Source of the DNA: Methanocella paludicola SANAE
Lineage (GTDB): Archaea > Halobacteriota > Methanocellia > Methanocellales > Methanocellaceae
Length of the DNA: 64,000 nucleotides
Assembly: GCF_000011005.1 (NCBI RefSeq)
Contig: NC_013665.1
Coordinates: forward strand, 2,023,501 to 2,087,500
Direction of reading: 5' to 3'
The translations under genes were made by a program, and so were the position numbers. Of this stretch, positions 27,638 through 36,433 are shown in pieces. Position 1 is the first letter of the stretch. The number at the start of each line of letters is the position of its first letter. The notes below the pieces were generated by a model, which made no database searches, was not told the DNA's origin, and saw only the letters and a program-made list of their open reading frames with translations.

Positions 27638-28336
27638 TCACGTTTTTCCCGGGGCTGCCCCGGGCTCTTTTATCGCCAGGGCCCATTTTCTCGAAACGGC
27701 GTATATCAGGGCCGGGAATATGAAGGTCATTGCAAAGGTGATGTACATCATCGTGTCGATCTTTGCCGCCAAGAACCCGAAGCTGCTCATGCCCTGCGTG
27801 TAAAATTCCATGAGGGCCAGCGGGTGCAGGCGCATGGTCTGGCCGTAATAGGTGAAGGGCACGAAGTAGTCCATGAAGGTCTGCAGCAGGAACCAGGCGG
27901 CGGCAACAACCCATGAGACGATACTCGCCTTTTTAACATAGGGGAGCAAAAAGATACATTCGAGCGCCATGCCACAGTGGGATATCCAGAGCGCCGCCGA
28001 CATGAGGGCGTTCTGAGGAGCGAAATATACTTCCCGGAAGTAGATGAGCACGAACATGGTCCATGCGCCGTACATCGCCAGCCCCACCGCAGTTATCACG
28101 TTGAACGTGTCGTAGCGCTTCCCCATAGCGATGAAGAGCAGCGCGAAGATCATGAAGAACGTGTAGAGGGGACAATCGGGCACGAACAGCCAGTAGTACC
28201 ATGGGGTCATCATGAGCTGTTCCCAGTAGTAGTAAAGGCCGAAGGCCGACCCCACGACATTAATGAGCATGATGAGAGCGAGCAGGCGCTTATCGCCATA
28301 TACGAGGCCGACGACCCATTTGAATGGATTAAACAC
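27638..28336 (-). CDS. DUF1405 family membrane protein
   Basis: A 232-residue protein with about seven hydrophobic segments. The family pattern includes YYYWEQLMMTPWYYWLFVPDCPLYTF near the N-terminus. DUF1405 proteins (such as Bacillus YpjA) have no known function. It is the third gene of the argF operon and overlaps the acyltransferase by 8 bases, so it is very probably co-translated. Confidence 0.85.
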   Translation of the reverse strand: MFNPFKWVVGLVYGDKRLLALIMLINVVGSAFGLYYYWEQLMMTPWYYWLFVPDCPLYTFFMIFALLFIAMGKRYDTFNVITAVGLAMYGAWTMFVLIYFREVYFAPQNALMSAALWISHCGMALECIFLLPYVKKASIVSWVVAAAWFLLQTFMDYFVPFTYYGQTMRLHPLALMEFYTQGMSSFGFLAAKIDTMMYITFAMTFIFPALIYAVSRKWALAIKEPGAAPGKT

Positions 28337-28829
28337 CGTTTTCCCTCTCGATGATCTTTGCCGGGACCCCGCCCACGAAGGCGCCGGCCGGCACGTCCCT
28401 GTTGACCAGCGAGCACGCCGAGACCACGGCCCCGTCCCCGATGGTGACGCCAGGCAGTATCGTGGCGTTGGCGCCGATCAGGACGTTATTACCGATGACG
28501 ACCTTGCCGGTCCGGTAAGTATCGACCAGGTACTCGTGGGCCAGGATGGTCGCCCTGTACCCGATGACCGTGTTGTCCCCGATCTCGATGAGCTCGGGGT
28601 AAAAAATGTCCACGGTAGCTTCGAGCGCCATGGACACGTGCTCTCCGGCCTTGATGCCCATGGACCTCATGCACCCGATCTTGAGCTTAAGGGACGGGCT
28701 ATAGCGAATGATGAGAAGAAAAATAAAGTTGGCCGCCACGACGATGGGGTCCCTGCCATGGTGCCATCCCCACAGCGAGTTCGCGCCTTTGACGGCGGCC
28801 GGATGTTCCGTTACGTTACGCCCGGGCAT
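28329..28829 (-). CDS. Hexapeptide-repeat acyltransferase (LbH)
   Basis: A 166-residue protein. After about 60 residues with a hydrophobic patch ([13 protein letters not shown]), a left-handed beta-helix of hexapeptide repeats begins ([49 protein letters not shown]). It ends with [12 protein letters not shown], typical of maltose- and serine-acetyltransferase-like enzymes. The acceptor is unknown. It overlaps the end of argF by 14 bases, which suggests co-expression with arginine biosynthesis or with the DUF1405 membrane protein. Confidence 0.9.
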   Translation of the reverse strand: MPGRNVTEHPAAVKGANSLWGWHHGRDPIVVAANFIFLLIIRYSPSLKLKIGCMRSMGIKAGEHVSMALEATVDIFYPELIEIGDNTVIGYRATILAHEYLVDTYRTGKVVIGNNVLIGANATILPGVTIGDGAVVSACSLVNRDVPAGAFVGGVPAKIIERENGV

Positions 28830-29733
28830 TGTTACCGATCAGCTTTATGAGTAGTGCTTTCTGGGCGTGAAGCCGGTTCTCGGCCTCGTCGAAGACCGCG
28901 GAGTTCTCGCTGTTGATGACCTCGTCCGTGATCTCCTGCCCCCGGTGCGCCGGCAGGCAGTGGAGCACGATGCAGCCCTTCGACGCCAGCTTTACCAGCC
29001 CTATGTTGATCTGGTAATCCCGGAGGTCTTTGTACCGCCTCTCCATCTCGGACTCGTCGCCCATCGATACCCATACGTCCGTATAGAGCACGTCGGCATC
29101 CTTCGCCGCTTCCTTCGGGTTCCTCAAGACCTTGATGTCCCCGCCCATTGACCGCGCCTTTTCGATGACACCCTTATCCGGCTCGTATCCCTTCGGGCAG
29201 GCCGCCACCATCTTCATGCCCGTCATCGCCGACGCAAGTATGAGCGAGTTGCAGACGTTATTGCCATCCCCGATCCACGCGAGCTTGAGTCCCTTCAGCG
29301 GCCCCTTTCTCTCCCTGATCGTCATGAGGTCCGCCAGCACCTGGCACGGGTGCTCGTGGTCGTCGAGCCCGTTAATGACCGGTATGGTGGCATTTTTCGC
29401 CATCTCCGTTATCATATAGTGGCTCTTGGCCCGTATCATGATGCAGTGCGCATACCGGGAGAGTATCTTTGCCGTATCAGCGATAGTCTCCCCGCGCCCT
29501 ATTTGAGTGGTCCCCGGGTCCAGGTACAATGCATGGCCCCCCAGGTCCGTCATGCCAACCTCGAACGAGACCCTGGTACGAGTTGACGATTTCTCGAATA
29601 TCATTACCAGGCTCTTGTTCTTCAGGTAGTCCGTCACGACCCCGTCTTTCCTCTTCTTCTTGAGGTCCTCTGCCAGGTCGAGAATGCCGTTGATGTCATC
29701 GACACTCAAGTCTGCGATGGATATGATGTGCAT
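28816..29733 (-). CDS. argF: Ornithine carbamoyltransferase
   Basis: Converts ornithine and carbamoyl phosphate to citrulline in arginine biosynthesis. 305 residues, full length. The carbamoyl-phosphate motif is STRTR at residues 50-54, with HPCQ and the C-terminal HCLPAHRG as expected; the ornithine-binding region SMGDE is also present. First gene of a three-gene operon with an acyltransferase and DUF1405. No arginine-repressor site is evident. Confidence 0.97.
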   Translation of the reverse strand: MHIISIADLSVDDINGILDLAEDLKKKRKDGVVTDYLKNKSLVMIFEKSSTRTRVSFEVGMTDLGGHALYLDPGTTQIGRGETIADTAKILSRYAHCIMIRAKSHYMITEMAKNATIPVINGLDDHEHPCQVLADLMTIRERKGPLKGLKLAWIGDGNNVCNSLILASAMTGMKMVAACPKGYEPDKGVIEKARSMGGDIKVLRNPKEAAKDADVLYTDVWVSMGDESEMERRYKDLRDYQINIGLVKLASKGCIVLHCLPAHRGQEITDEVINSENSAVFDEAENRLHAQKALLIKLIGNNARA

Positions 29734-29945
29734 TAAACCTCCGTTCTTTGAAAAGTTAATGAATTCAATAATTGATTTTTTTGTTTATAAATCTATCTTT
29801 GTGTGTACTGGATAGGACTCGAGAAATTGAAAAAGTATAGCTATATATTTTCATGAATGCAGCACCGTTAGTTATAAATATGTTAGATACAAGTAAAGGT
29901 GGTGTCAAATCCCCTATGATAGGATTTTACATCAGAAATCTCGCT

Positions 29946-30018
29946 GCCGCCATAACTCAGTTGGTAGAGTGGCTGGCTGTTAACCAGCATGTCACAGGTT
30001 CGAGTCCTGTTGGCGGCG
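29946..30018 (+). tRNA. tRNA-Asn (GUU)
   Basis: Acceptor GCCGCCA pairs with TGGCGGC, discriminator G. The anticodon arm is GCTGG-CTGTTAA-CCAGC and the T arm ACAGG-TTCGAGT-CCTGT. CCA is not encoded. First of three tRNA genes in 300 bases. A TATA-like TTATAAATA lies near 29872. Confidence 0.96.
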
Positions 30019-30029
30019 CTTAAGGTAAA

Positions 30030-30104
30030 GGGGGTGTAGCTTAGCCAGGTCAGAGCGTCCGGCTCATAACCGGAAGGCCATGGGTTCGAATCCCTTTACC
30101 CCCA
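30030..30104 (+). tRNA. tRNA with anticodon CAU (elongator Met or Ile2)
   Basis: Acceptor GGGGGTG pairs with TACCCCC (one G-U), discriminator A, no encoded CCA. The anticodon arm is TCCGG-CTCATAA-CCGGA. It lacks the three G-C pairs of an initiator anticodon stem, so it is not initiator Met. Its D arm and the stretch around CGGCTxATAACCG closely match the tRNA-Ile(GAU) at 9490, which favours tRNA-Ile2, whose C34 is changed to agmatidine in archaea. Elongator Met cannot be excluded. Confidence 0.93.
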
Positions 30105-30167
30105 CTTAAAAACACGAAAACCCGGCATAAGTTCAAATACTAATGCAGCAAACGATTAAACACCAAC

Positions 30168-30240
<73 letters not shown>

Positions 30241-30338
30241 CTGATTTTTCTTCATATGGAATTTTAAAAATCAATAAGCTATATACGTGTCCAACCCTTT
30301 TATGGATTAACGATTGACGAATACAAGGAAGAGAGCAC

Positions 30339-30878
30339 ATGCCGGGCTTTTTCAATAAGCTGCTGGGGAAGGACACCGATAGCAAGGTACAAAATATAGG
30401 GTACCTGGGCAACATGAAGGATGACGCTTCGAGAATGAAGCTTATAAAATTTTTAGGGGACGAGAGTGTTGATGTTCGCAGGTCAGCCGCCGCGGCGCTG
30501 GAGCAGCATTTCACCAGCGGCAGCGTTGAAGCGATAACGGCGCTCACTAAAGCCCTGGATGACTCCGATGCAGGCGTGAGGAAAAATGCCGTACTGAGCC
30601 TTGGCGGGTTCATTTCGAAGGCGCCGTCGTCAGGCGAAAGTGCCAGGGCAAAACAGGCAATTATCGGTCTGATCAAACGAGAGATGGACGAAGGCATCCT
30701 GAAGAACGCGGTCATCAGCCTGGCTAACGTGCAGGACCCGGCGCTAAGCGGCCCAATGGCGGAAGCGTTCAAGGGAAAGGATAAGAAGGTCGTATCCGCT
30801 GCTATTGATGTCATTGACAATCTCCCACCTACGGACGCTCGGACGGAAATTAAAAAGGCACTCAGGTCGGTCCTTTAA
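30339..30878 (+). CDS. Small HEAT-repeat protein
   Basis: A 179-residue protein made of HEAT/PBS-type repeats (VRRSAAAALEQHF, VRKNAVLSLGGFI, LKNAVISLANVQDPAL). No membrane anchor, so a cytoplasmic scaffold is likely. It starts MPGFFNKLLGKDTD, with GGAAGAGAG just before the ATG as ribosome binding site. It resembles the repeat part of the larger HEAT protein at 14463. Confidence 0.8.
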   Translation: MPGFFNKLLGKDTDSKVQNIGYLGNMKDDASRMKLIKFLGDESVDVRRSAAAALEQHFTSGSVEAITALTKALDDSDAGVRKNAVLSLGGFISKAPSSGESARAKQAIIGLIKREMDEGILKNAVISLANVQDPALSGPMAEAFKGKDKKVVSAAIDVIDNLPPTDARTEIKKALRSVL

Positions 30879-30970
30879 ATATAACGCTTCTTGTACGTTT
30901 TTTAGATGATAAATTACATTAGCTGATACGGATTCTCGCCCTTCAATGTTATACCGTTTAGGCGTGTCCT

Positions 30971-31242
30971 CAACCACAGAGACACCGAGACAGAGGAGAC
31001 GCACAGAGATTTCTTTTAAGATAGAGGCTCGGAGAACACAGAGGATGGTTTATAACATTCCTGAGGCACAGAGTTCTAAGAGGCACTGCTGAGGATAAAC
31101 CTGTTAAATTATTTATTGGTCAACTGTGCCTCGATAAACTCTGTGTCTCAGGAAAGCCAATAAATCGATCTCAGTGGCCTCCGTGTCTCAAATTATAAAA
31201 AAGTCTCTGTGAAACTCCGTGAGCTCTCTGCCTCTGTGGTTA
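30971..31242. repeat. Long degenerate inverted repeat, intergenic (copy 2)
   Basis: The left arm begins CAACCACAGAGACACC and the right arm ends CTCTGTGGTT, its reverse complement. Further in, the left arm has CCTGAGGCACAGAGTT and the reverse complement of the right arm CCTGAGACACAGAGTT. Each arm is about 120 bases with mismatches. The words ACAGAG and GAGGCAC recur every few bases. It occupies the whole spacer between the HEAT gene and the peroxiredoxin gene and contains no gene. Confidence 0.8.
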
Positions 31243-31308
31243 AGACCACGCCTAAGACGGCAGAACGTTAAGGAAAAAAATGTTCATCCCATAACTACGA
31301 AAGAGCCA

Positions 31309-31983
31309 CTATAACTTTTTCGTGCACAGGTACCAGGCCTTGCACTCGAGCCCGTCGTGCGACCGATCCCTGGCCTCGGCGCCCTGCTGAGTATGCGGCG
31401 AGCTTACGAGCACCGGGTCGCCCGGCTTCCAGTCCGCCGGCGTCGCGACCTTTTCCCGGGTGGTCAACTGAAGCGCATCCATGATGCGCAATATCTCGTC
31501 CGTGCTACGGCCCACGCCGGCCGGGTAAAAGAAGATCATCCGGACGATACGGTTCGGGTCGATGATGAAGAGCGAGCGTATGGGAGCCTCATCGCTCATA
31601 TCAGGGTGTATCATGCCGTACATGCGGGATATCCGGGTATCGAGGTCGGCGATGGTCGGGAACGGGATGTGCACGCCCATTTGCTCCTCGATGCTTCGCA
31701 CCCATGCGATATGGGAGGGCAGGCTGTCTACCGTGAGGCCTAAAAGCTGTACGTTGCGCTTCACGAACTCCCCGTGCTTTCGGGCAAAAGCAATGAACTC
31801 GGTAGTACAGACGGGCGTAAAGTCGCCCGGATGAGAGAACAGTATCACCCACTTCCCCTTATAGTCAGATAGTTTGACCTTGCCGTGCGTCGTTTTCGCC
31901 TCGAAGTCCGGGGCGAGCATGCCCAGGGAGACCGGGCCCGGCGGCCGGTAAGAGGCGGCTTGTTCCATGCCCATCATAGCCAT
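31309..31983 (-). CDS. Peroxiredoxin, Prx6-type with extra C-terminal cysteines
   Basis: Thiol peroxidase that reduces hydrogen peroxide and organic peroxides, 224 residues. The peroxidatic cysteine is C59 in FTPVCTTEF. The Prx6-type C-terminal domain is present, and two more cysteines, C214 and C220 in LECKAWYLC, match the layout of archaeal thioredoxin peroxidases such as the Aeropyrum enzyme. Such enzymes protect strict anaerobes from oxygen exposure. Monocistronic. Confidence 0.95.
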   Translation of the reverse strand: MAMMGMEQAASYRPPGPVSLGMLAPDFEAKTTHGKVKLSDYKGKWVILFSHPGDFTPVCTTEFIAFARKHGEFVKRNVQLLGLTVDSLPSHIAWVRSIEEQMGVHIPFPTIADLDTRISRMYGMIHPDMSDEAPIRSLFIIDPNRIVRMIFFYPAGVGRSTDEILRIMDALQLTTREKVATPADWKPGDPVLVSSPHTQQGAEARDRSHDGLECKAWYLCTKKL

Positions 31984-32103
31984 CGTATATCAGTAATTGC
32001 CCCGGAGTTTTATACATGTGCCGGATTTTCCGTATCAGTTCGAGGGCGCCTGTCCGTTATAACCGTACGTCAGCTTTTCATCGGCACACGCTGACTACCT
32101 GTT

Positions 32104-32397
32104 ATGCGTAAGTTGATGGTGGTGCTGGCCGTCCTGGCCTTAGTGTCAGGGTCGGGCAGCATTGTCTTAAAGGAAAGGGGTCACGAGAACGCTATACAGG
32201 GTATCTGCCGCGCGCCGGACCCATGGATACATTCGGTGTTAAATGAAGTGCCGCAGGTCCCCGCCTTCATCGAGCAGCAGGGAAAGACCCTCGAGTCACT
32301 GGCGCCGGGCATCGCCTCGTTCATAGACAGCCTGCCCGTGGGCAAAGGCTCGCTGCTGGAAAAGTGGATATTGAAGCCCTCGCCACGTTATCTATAA
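32104..32397 (+). CDS. Small secreted protein of unknown function
   Basis: A 97-residue protein with an N-terminal signal-like segment (MRKLMVVLAVLALVSGSGS) and a mature part of about 75 residues with one cysteine. No family is recognised. Codon use agrees with the neighbours. A GGCCCG/CGGGCC hairpin follows the stop. Confidence 0.55.
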   Translation: MRKLMVVLAVLALVSGSGSIVLKERGHENAIQGICRAPDPWIHSVLNEVPQVPAFIEQQGKTLESLAPGIASFIDSLPVGKGSLLEKWILKPSPRYL

Positions 32398-32404
32398 AGA
32401 AAAG

Positions 32405-32560
32405 AGAGGCCCGGCAGAGGGGTATTTGAGCGCGGGCCTTATTCGCCTAGTTTGGGGAGGATGCTATCATTCTGATGGGGTGGTGCCCCGGGCATTCGGT
32501 AGCTGTTGGTCTGCCCGGGGCATCTACGAGGTTTGGGGTTGGATATGGGTGTTTGGCTAA
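32405..32560. other. Structured intergenic stretch
   Basis: The 390-base spacer 32398-32784 starts with AGGCCCG and CGGGCCT arms (7 bp, about 20-base loop). It then holds an exact 11-bp hairpin, TGCCCCGGGCA and TGCCCGGGGCA, with a 17-base loop at about 32480-32525. The GC-rich block is bounded by AT-rich DNA. A reading frame on the minus strand here looks like an accidental one. The rest of the spacer is AT-rich and featureless. It may be a small RNA; direction unknown. Confidence 0.35.
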
Positions 32561-32784
32561 ATTCGGCATCTGGGAGGCCGTATAATTGTGTTTCGTAGCA
32601 GTATCTTACTCTGCTACTAATCACTAGTTAATGTTTATTATATATATACTTGCTGGTCACTTTCTATAATATATAGGTATCGACATTATAATTCATAAGC
32701 ACATCGATAAATAATTTTAATAATATAGGCACAGCTAACCGAAATGAACAATAAGACCTATAGTTAAAACATTAAAAAAGAAGC

Positions 32785-33018
32785 TCAAACGAGCTTAACG
32801 AGCCCTTCCAGGCGCACGACTTCGTCGCGGTGGTACTTGACACGGGCCTGCAGCTCCTTATCGCCCGGGTTCTGTTTAAGCTGATCATCCCAGAACTTCA
32901 GCTTAAGCCTCTCAAGGGCCAGCTCATTCTGTACAGTCTCCTCGTTCTGGAATTTATGGTCGGCTTCCATGATCTCTTCGTTGTATGGCATATGTCGTCG
33001 GTAATACTTTGTCCGCAT
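32785..33018 (-). CDS. Small charged helical protein
   Basis: About 77 residues, very rich in Glu, Lys and Arg, predicted as a helical hairpin (for example NELALERLKLKFWDDQLKQN, then ELQARVKYHRDEVVRLEGL). The start is uncertain: ATG at 33018, or 32991 for a shorter form. The minus-strand TATA-like AAATTTATTT near 33060 makes the longest frame (33054) unlikely. Function unknown. Divergent from the HTH gene. Confidence 0.55.
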   Translation of the reverse strand: MRTKYYRRHMPYNEEIMEADHKFQNEETVQNELALERLKLKFWDDQLKQNPGDKELQARVKYHRDEVVRLEGLVKLV

Positions 33019-33111
33019 TTTAGATATTCTTTTCCAGCGGCATACGTAATCCATTAAATAAATTTAAGCGTACAAATAGTTTTAAATAGCTTGAGATATA
33101 AGCATAAGAAT

Positions 33112-33720
33112 ATGCCAGAGAAGCCTGACCCGGCCATACGGGAGGTCATGGTCGTCGACGACCCGGAGGCCATGAAGCTGCTCCTGACCGGCAAGTACAC
33201 CGGGATCATGGACCTGATCGATTCCCACGAGATGTCCGTTTCGGATATCGCCCGCACGCTGAAGATCAACCCGGGCTCCGCCCATTATCACCTCAAGGAG
33301 CTGGAAAAGTACGGCCTGGTGAAGATCGTCAGGGAGGAGACCAAGGGCAATCTCGTTAAAAAATTTTACCGCACGTCGGCACGGATGATATACCTCGACG
33401 GCTCCCGGTTCAAGGCTGTGGGAGGCGAGGACCCCATGCATGGCTACCGCGAGCAGCTAGCGGGAATGCTCGGGCCCTTCGGGTATGATATTTCCGGGGA
33501 GATGGTCGGCCCCTTTAACGATATCATGCAGCGATACGATAAGAGAAAAAAACAGCTGCTCAGGGAGATACAGGATGTAAGGGTAGACCCGGACAATAAC
33601 ATGCTCGCATCGGATGCATACTTCGTCGCGCTGATGCTCAAAGAGACGGAAGACGAAGAAATGCGGGCCCTGAGGGAAGAGCTCCGCGTACTTTTAGAGA
33701 AGATAAGGGACCGTATATGA
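33112..33720 (+). CDS. Winged-helix transcriptional regulator (ArsR-like)
   Basis: A 202-residue protein from the ATG at 33112. The DNA-binding part has the ArsR-type pattern: KYTGIMDLIDSHEMSVSDIARTL, KINPGSAHYHLKELEKYGLV, then a wing. The C-terminal 110 residues are a charged helical sensor or dimer domain without a clear metal site. Its stop overlaps the start of the OPT transporter by 4 bases (ATGA), so the pair is co-transcribed. It probably controls the transporter. Confidence 0.88.
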   Translation: MPEKPDPAIREVMVVDDPEAMKLLLTGKYTGIMDLIDSHEMSVSDIARTLKINPGSAHYHLKELEKYGLVKIVREETKGNLVKKFYRTSARMIYLDGSRFKAVGGEDPMHGYREQLAGMLGPFGYDISGEMVGPFNDIMQRYDKRKKQLLREIQDVRVDPDNNMLASDAYFVALMLKETEDEEMRALREELRVLLEKIRDRI

Positions 33721-35309
33721 AAAAACAGATCATCGTCGTGGCCGCCGGCGTTTTGTTCAGCATGGTGAACGCGTTCGTGTCTATGTACATGGGCATGAAG
33801 ACGGGCTTCGGCGACGGCATCGCCATACTCCTGCTCTTCATTTCGTTCATCATCGTAACGGCCGCCGGCGTTAAGTCGCGCTCGAAGAGCCTCATCTGTA
33901 TCGCCGCCATCATCGTGGGCGCCACGGGCGTCGTGTTAGCCTATACGGACGGCCTGGGCGCCATCATCATGTCGGGAAAGCCTTTCACCGTCCCTGACTA
34001 TGCGATGATGGCCATTCTCGTGCTTTCGGGCACCATCGGGATACTGTTCTCATATTATTTTACCGATTATTTCCTGAAGGGCAGCTTCCCGTGGCCGTCG
34101 GCGAAGGTCATGGCATCGCTCATCGACATGCTTACCGCCGAGAAGGCAAATGTCAGCCGCAGGGTTTCAATTATCCGCATGGGGGCTGCAGGGGCTTTTT
34201 CCGGGTGCATCGCGGGCCTTCGGTCTTTCGGGTCCCTGCCAGAGGTCCTTGGCTCCGTGAACCTGGGAGTCGGCCTGTCGCCCATGATGGCGGGCATCGG
34301 CCTGATCATCGGCTGGAGAGCCTGCATCCAGGTCGCCCTTGGCGCGCTGGCATCGCTCGCTATCTTCCTGCTGTTCGAAAGCCCCGGGACGAACTATACG
34401 ACGCACATGCGTAACCCGTGGATATTCTCGACGTCCATATCCATGATGGTGATGACTGCCCTTATTACAATGTATATCGTCCTCAAGCCCGCGGCCGTAT
34501 CGTTCATTACGCGCCTCCGGGTAAGGAGTCGGGCGGTCGCAGATGGTGGGGCCCTGTACTTGAGGCGGGGAGATGCCGCTCTCCTGGTCTCGATAGCGTG
34601 CGCAGCCATCCTGATGGCACTATTTCCCCGAGTGCCCGCGTGGATATTCATCATCTGCATACTCGTTGCCGTACTGTTCATGGTCATAGAGACGAGGGGC
34701 CGGGCGGAGATGGGGCTCGGCGTGGGCATGTCGTCGTTCGTCATCCTGCTCGTTGTCGGCCTGGCGTTCGACGACATCGTCCCCCTCGTCGTGCTAGAAG
34801 GGTTCGTCGTGTCTACGATCATGACCTTCTCGCTGATATTATCCATCCAGAAACAGTCGGAGTTCTGCGGCGTCAATACGAAAGGCCTCGCCACGATGAC
34901 ACTCATCGGCGTCATAACGGGCTCAATAATATGCGTGCCCTTCATGAAGTTCTTCAACGCCTTATTCGGCATCGGCACCGCCTCGCTCCCCGCGCCCTAC
35001 AGCATCATGTGGCTCGAGATGGCGAATACGGCTACTTCGAAGATCATCTCCCCCTCCATCAACCTGTATCTGGTATTGTTAGGGGCTGTGCTGGCGCTCA
35101 TCATGTACCGGTATAAGATGTCTGCGGTCTCGGTCGCGCTGGGGCTCATGCTGCCCGTGTCGACATGCGTCACCATTGTCATCGGCGGCATCCTCGCGTG
35201 GGTCATCGAGAAGAAAGGGTACCTCAAGGACGATAACGGCATCACCGCCTCAGGGCTCATGGCCGGCGATATCATAGTGAGCATCATTGCTTCGCTCAGG
35301 TATCTCTAG
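33717..35309 (+). CDS. OPT family transporter
   Basis: A 530-residue polytopic protein with about 14 membrane spans. Family features are the N-terminal SMYMGMKTGFGDG, internal SGCIAGLRSFGSLPEVLG, and the C-terminal GITASGLMAGDIIVSII, which is typical of oligopeptide/metal-chelate transporters. Members take up peptides or metal-siderophore complexes by proton coupling; the substrate here is unknown. Co-transcribed with the upstream HTH regulator (4-base overlap). Confidence 0.85.
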   Translation: MKKQIIVVAAGVLFSMVNAFVSMYMGMKTGFGDGIAILLLFISFIIVTAAGVKSRSKSLICIAAIIVGATGVVLAYTDGLGAIIMSGKPFTVPDYAMMAILVLSGTIGILFSYYFTDYFLKGSFPWPSAKVMASLIDMLTAEKANVSRRVSIIRMGAAGAFSGCIAGLRSFGSLPEVLGSVNLGVGLSPMMAGIGLIIGWRACIQVALGALASLAIFLLFESPGTNYTTHMRNPWIFSTSISMMVMTALITMYIVLKPAAVSFITRLRVRSRAVADGGALYLRRGDAALLVSIACAAILMALFPRVPAWIFIICILVAVLFMVIETRGRAEMGLGVGMSSFVILLVVGLAFDDIVPLVVLEGFVVSTIMTFSLILSIQKQSEFCGVNTKGLATMTLIGVITGSIICVPFMKFFNALFGIGTASLPAPYSIMWLEMANTATSKIISPSINLYLVLLGAVLALIMYRYKMSAVSVALGLMLPVSTCVTIVIGGILAWVIEKKGYLKDDNGITASGLMAGDIIVSIIASLRYL

Positions 35310-35317
35310 ATGGAATA

Positions 35318-35902
35318 TCAGGGCTTGATATACCCTTTTTCAACTGATTCAGAGACGATCCGCTGAGCATACTCCCACAGCGCCTCCGACCCCTCCTGGA
35401 TACGAGCGTTCACGCTCAACACCTGCCGGGCGGTCACGCCGTGGGCACGCCATGATTTCCCCTGCGTAAAATAGTTCTGGAGCATGGGCTGGAGGCGGTC
35501 CATGGCCATGGCGAACTTCGCCTCGGGCGTCCTGCGCTCCTCATACTCGTCCCACAGAGCCCGCATCTCCGCCGCCTGGTCCGGCGGCAAAATATTAAAC
35601 AAACGGTCTGCCGCCTTTTTCTCCCGCCCTTCCTTGCCCTTGTTCGCCTCAGCATCGTAGACGAACACGTCGCCTGCATCGATCTCCACGATATCGTGGA
35701 TAAGGAGCATTTTCACGACCCTCGACAGATCAACGCGCTCGTCGGCATATTCGGAGAGCAACACGGCCATCATTGCGATGTGCCAGGAGTGCTCGACGTC
35801 GTTCTCGCTTCGGGAGCCGTCCAGCAAAAAGGACTGGCGATAAACGCTCTTCAGCCTGTCGATCCCGGCGACGAACTCGATCTGCCTCTGAAGCCTGTCC
35901 AT
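35318..35902 (-). CDS. HD domain phosphohydrolase (HDDC2/YfbR-like)
   Basis: A 194-residue protein of the HD superfamily. Metal ligands are visible: His in DVEHSWHIAMM, the HD pair in LLIHDIVEIDAGDVFVYD, and Asp in AMAMDRLQPMLQN. Close relatives are 5'-deoxyribonucleotidases (YfbR, HDDC2) that dephosphorylate dNMPs. Cytoplasmic. It converges on the OPT gene with 8 bases between them. Confidence 0.9.
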   Translation of the reverse strand: MDRLQRQIEFVAGIDRLKSVYRQSFLLDGSRSENDVEHSWHIAMMAVLLSEYADERVDLSRVVKMLLIHDIVEIDAGDVFVYDAEANKGKEGREKKAADRLFNILPPDQAAEMRALWDEYEERRTPEAKFAMAMDRLQPMLQNYFTQGKSWRAHGVTARQVLSVNARIQEGSEALWEYAQRIVSESVEKGYIKP

Positions 35903-36291
35903 GATATTCCCACATACCTGCAGTCCAAGGCTGTAACCGTACTTTGCCTGCGAGAAGCGGGATATCCTTTAAAAAGTTAAAACTTTCGTCCGATATTTTA
36001 AGCCTTTTTCTCGTGCGCATGTAAAAATATCTCGATCGAATATGCATCTGAAAATTTCAAATTTTAATCCGTAAACGATTAATTCATACCAAATTTATGG
36101 AATATTATTTTCGCTTAACCGGGTATTGCAAAACATATTTTCGTCAACTTATAGTATAATAGCTAATTGCTTACTTTATAATCGAAAGGTTTATCATAAG
36201 ATTGAAAAGTTATTCCTATCGTGGCAATATATTACGACTGGCAAGGGGTATATTGCTAATAAATTCGATAATAAAACGAAAATTGAAAAAT

Positions 36292-36386
36292 ATTTCGATA
36301 TGTGGCAGGTAGACATAAGGGGGCACGCCGGCTTCTTGCGGGGGCAGGAGCCGGCGAAGAATAATTCTCCTGCCACCTATCGAAAT
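36292..36386. ncRNA. Candidate structured non-coding RNA
   Basis: Outer arms ATTTCGATA/TATCGAAAT (9 bp) and, past one mismatch, GTGGCAGG/CCTGCCAC (8 bp). Inside these, GCCGGCT/AGCCGGC (7 bp) closes a 15-base loop containing GGGGG. In all 24 bp in 95 bases, set in AT-rich DNA. A short open frame (36126-36389) crosses it but looks random. The 530-base spacer 35903-36433 otherwise shows nothing but AT-rich DNA. It may be a small RNA, a regulatory leader of the gene at 36434, or a decayed mobile palindrome. Confidence 0.45.
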
Positions 36387-36433
36387 TAACGATCCGGCAT
36401 ATAAGATTTAAGTGTTTAAGCGATCGAGGTATA

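Noticed and set aside
32439-32624. A 61-aa minus-strand frame in the spacer after the small secreted protein
   Set aside because: It contains the 11-bp hairpin and many Pro/Arg residues, has no ribosome binding site, and looks non-coding.
34418-35116. A 232-aa open frame in another plus-strand frame of the OPT transporter
   Set aside because: Its translation is His/Arg-rich and lacks hydrophobic order, whereas the OPT frame has regular membrane segments and family motifs.
36126-36389. An 87-aa open frame upstream of the winged-helix gene
   Set aside because: It runs through AT-rich DNA and the 95-base hairpin, and its sequence looks random. The structure is a better explanation.
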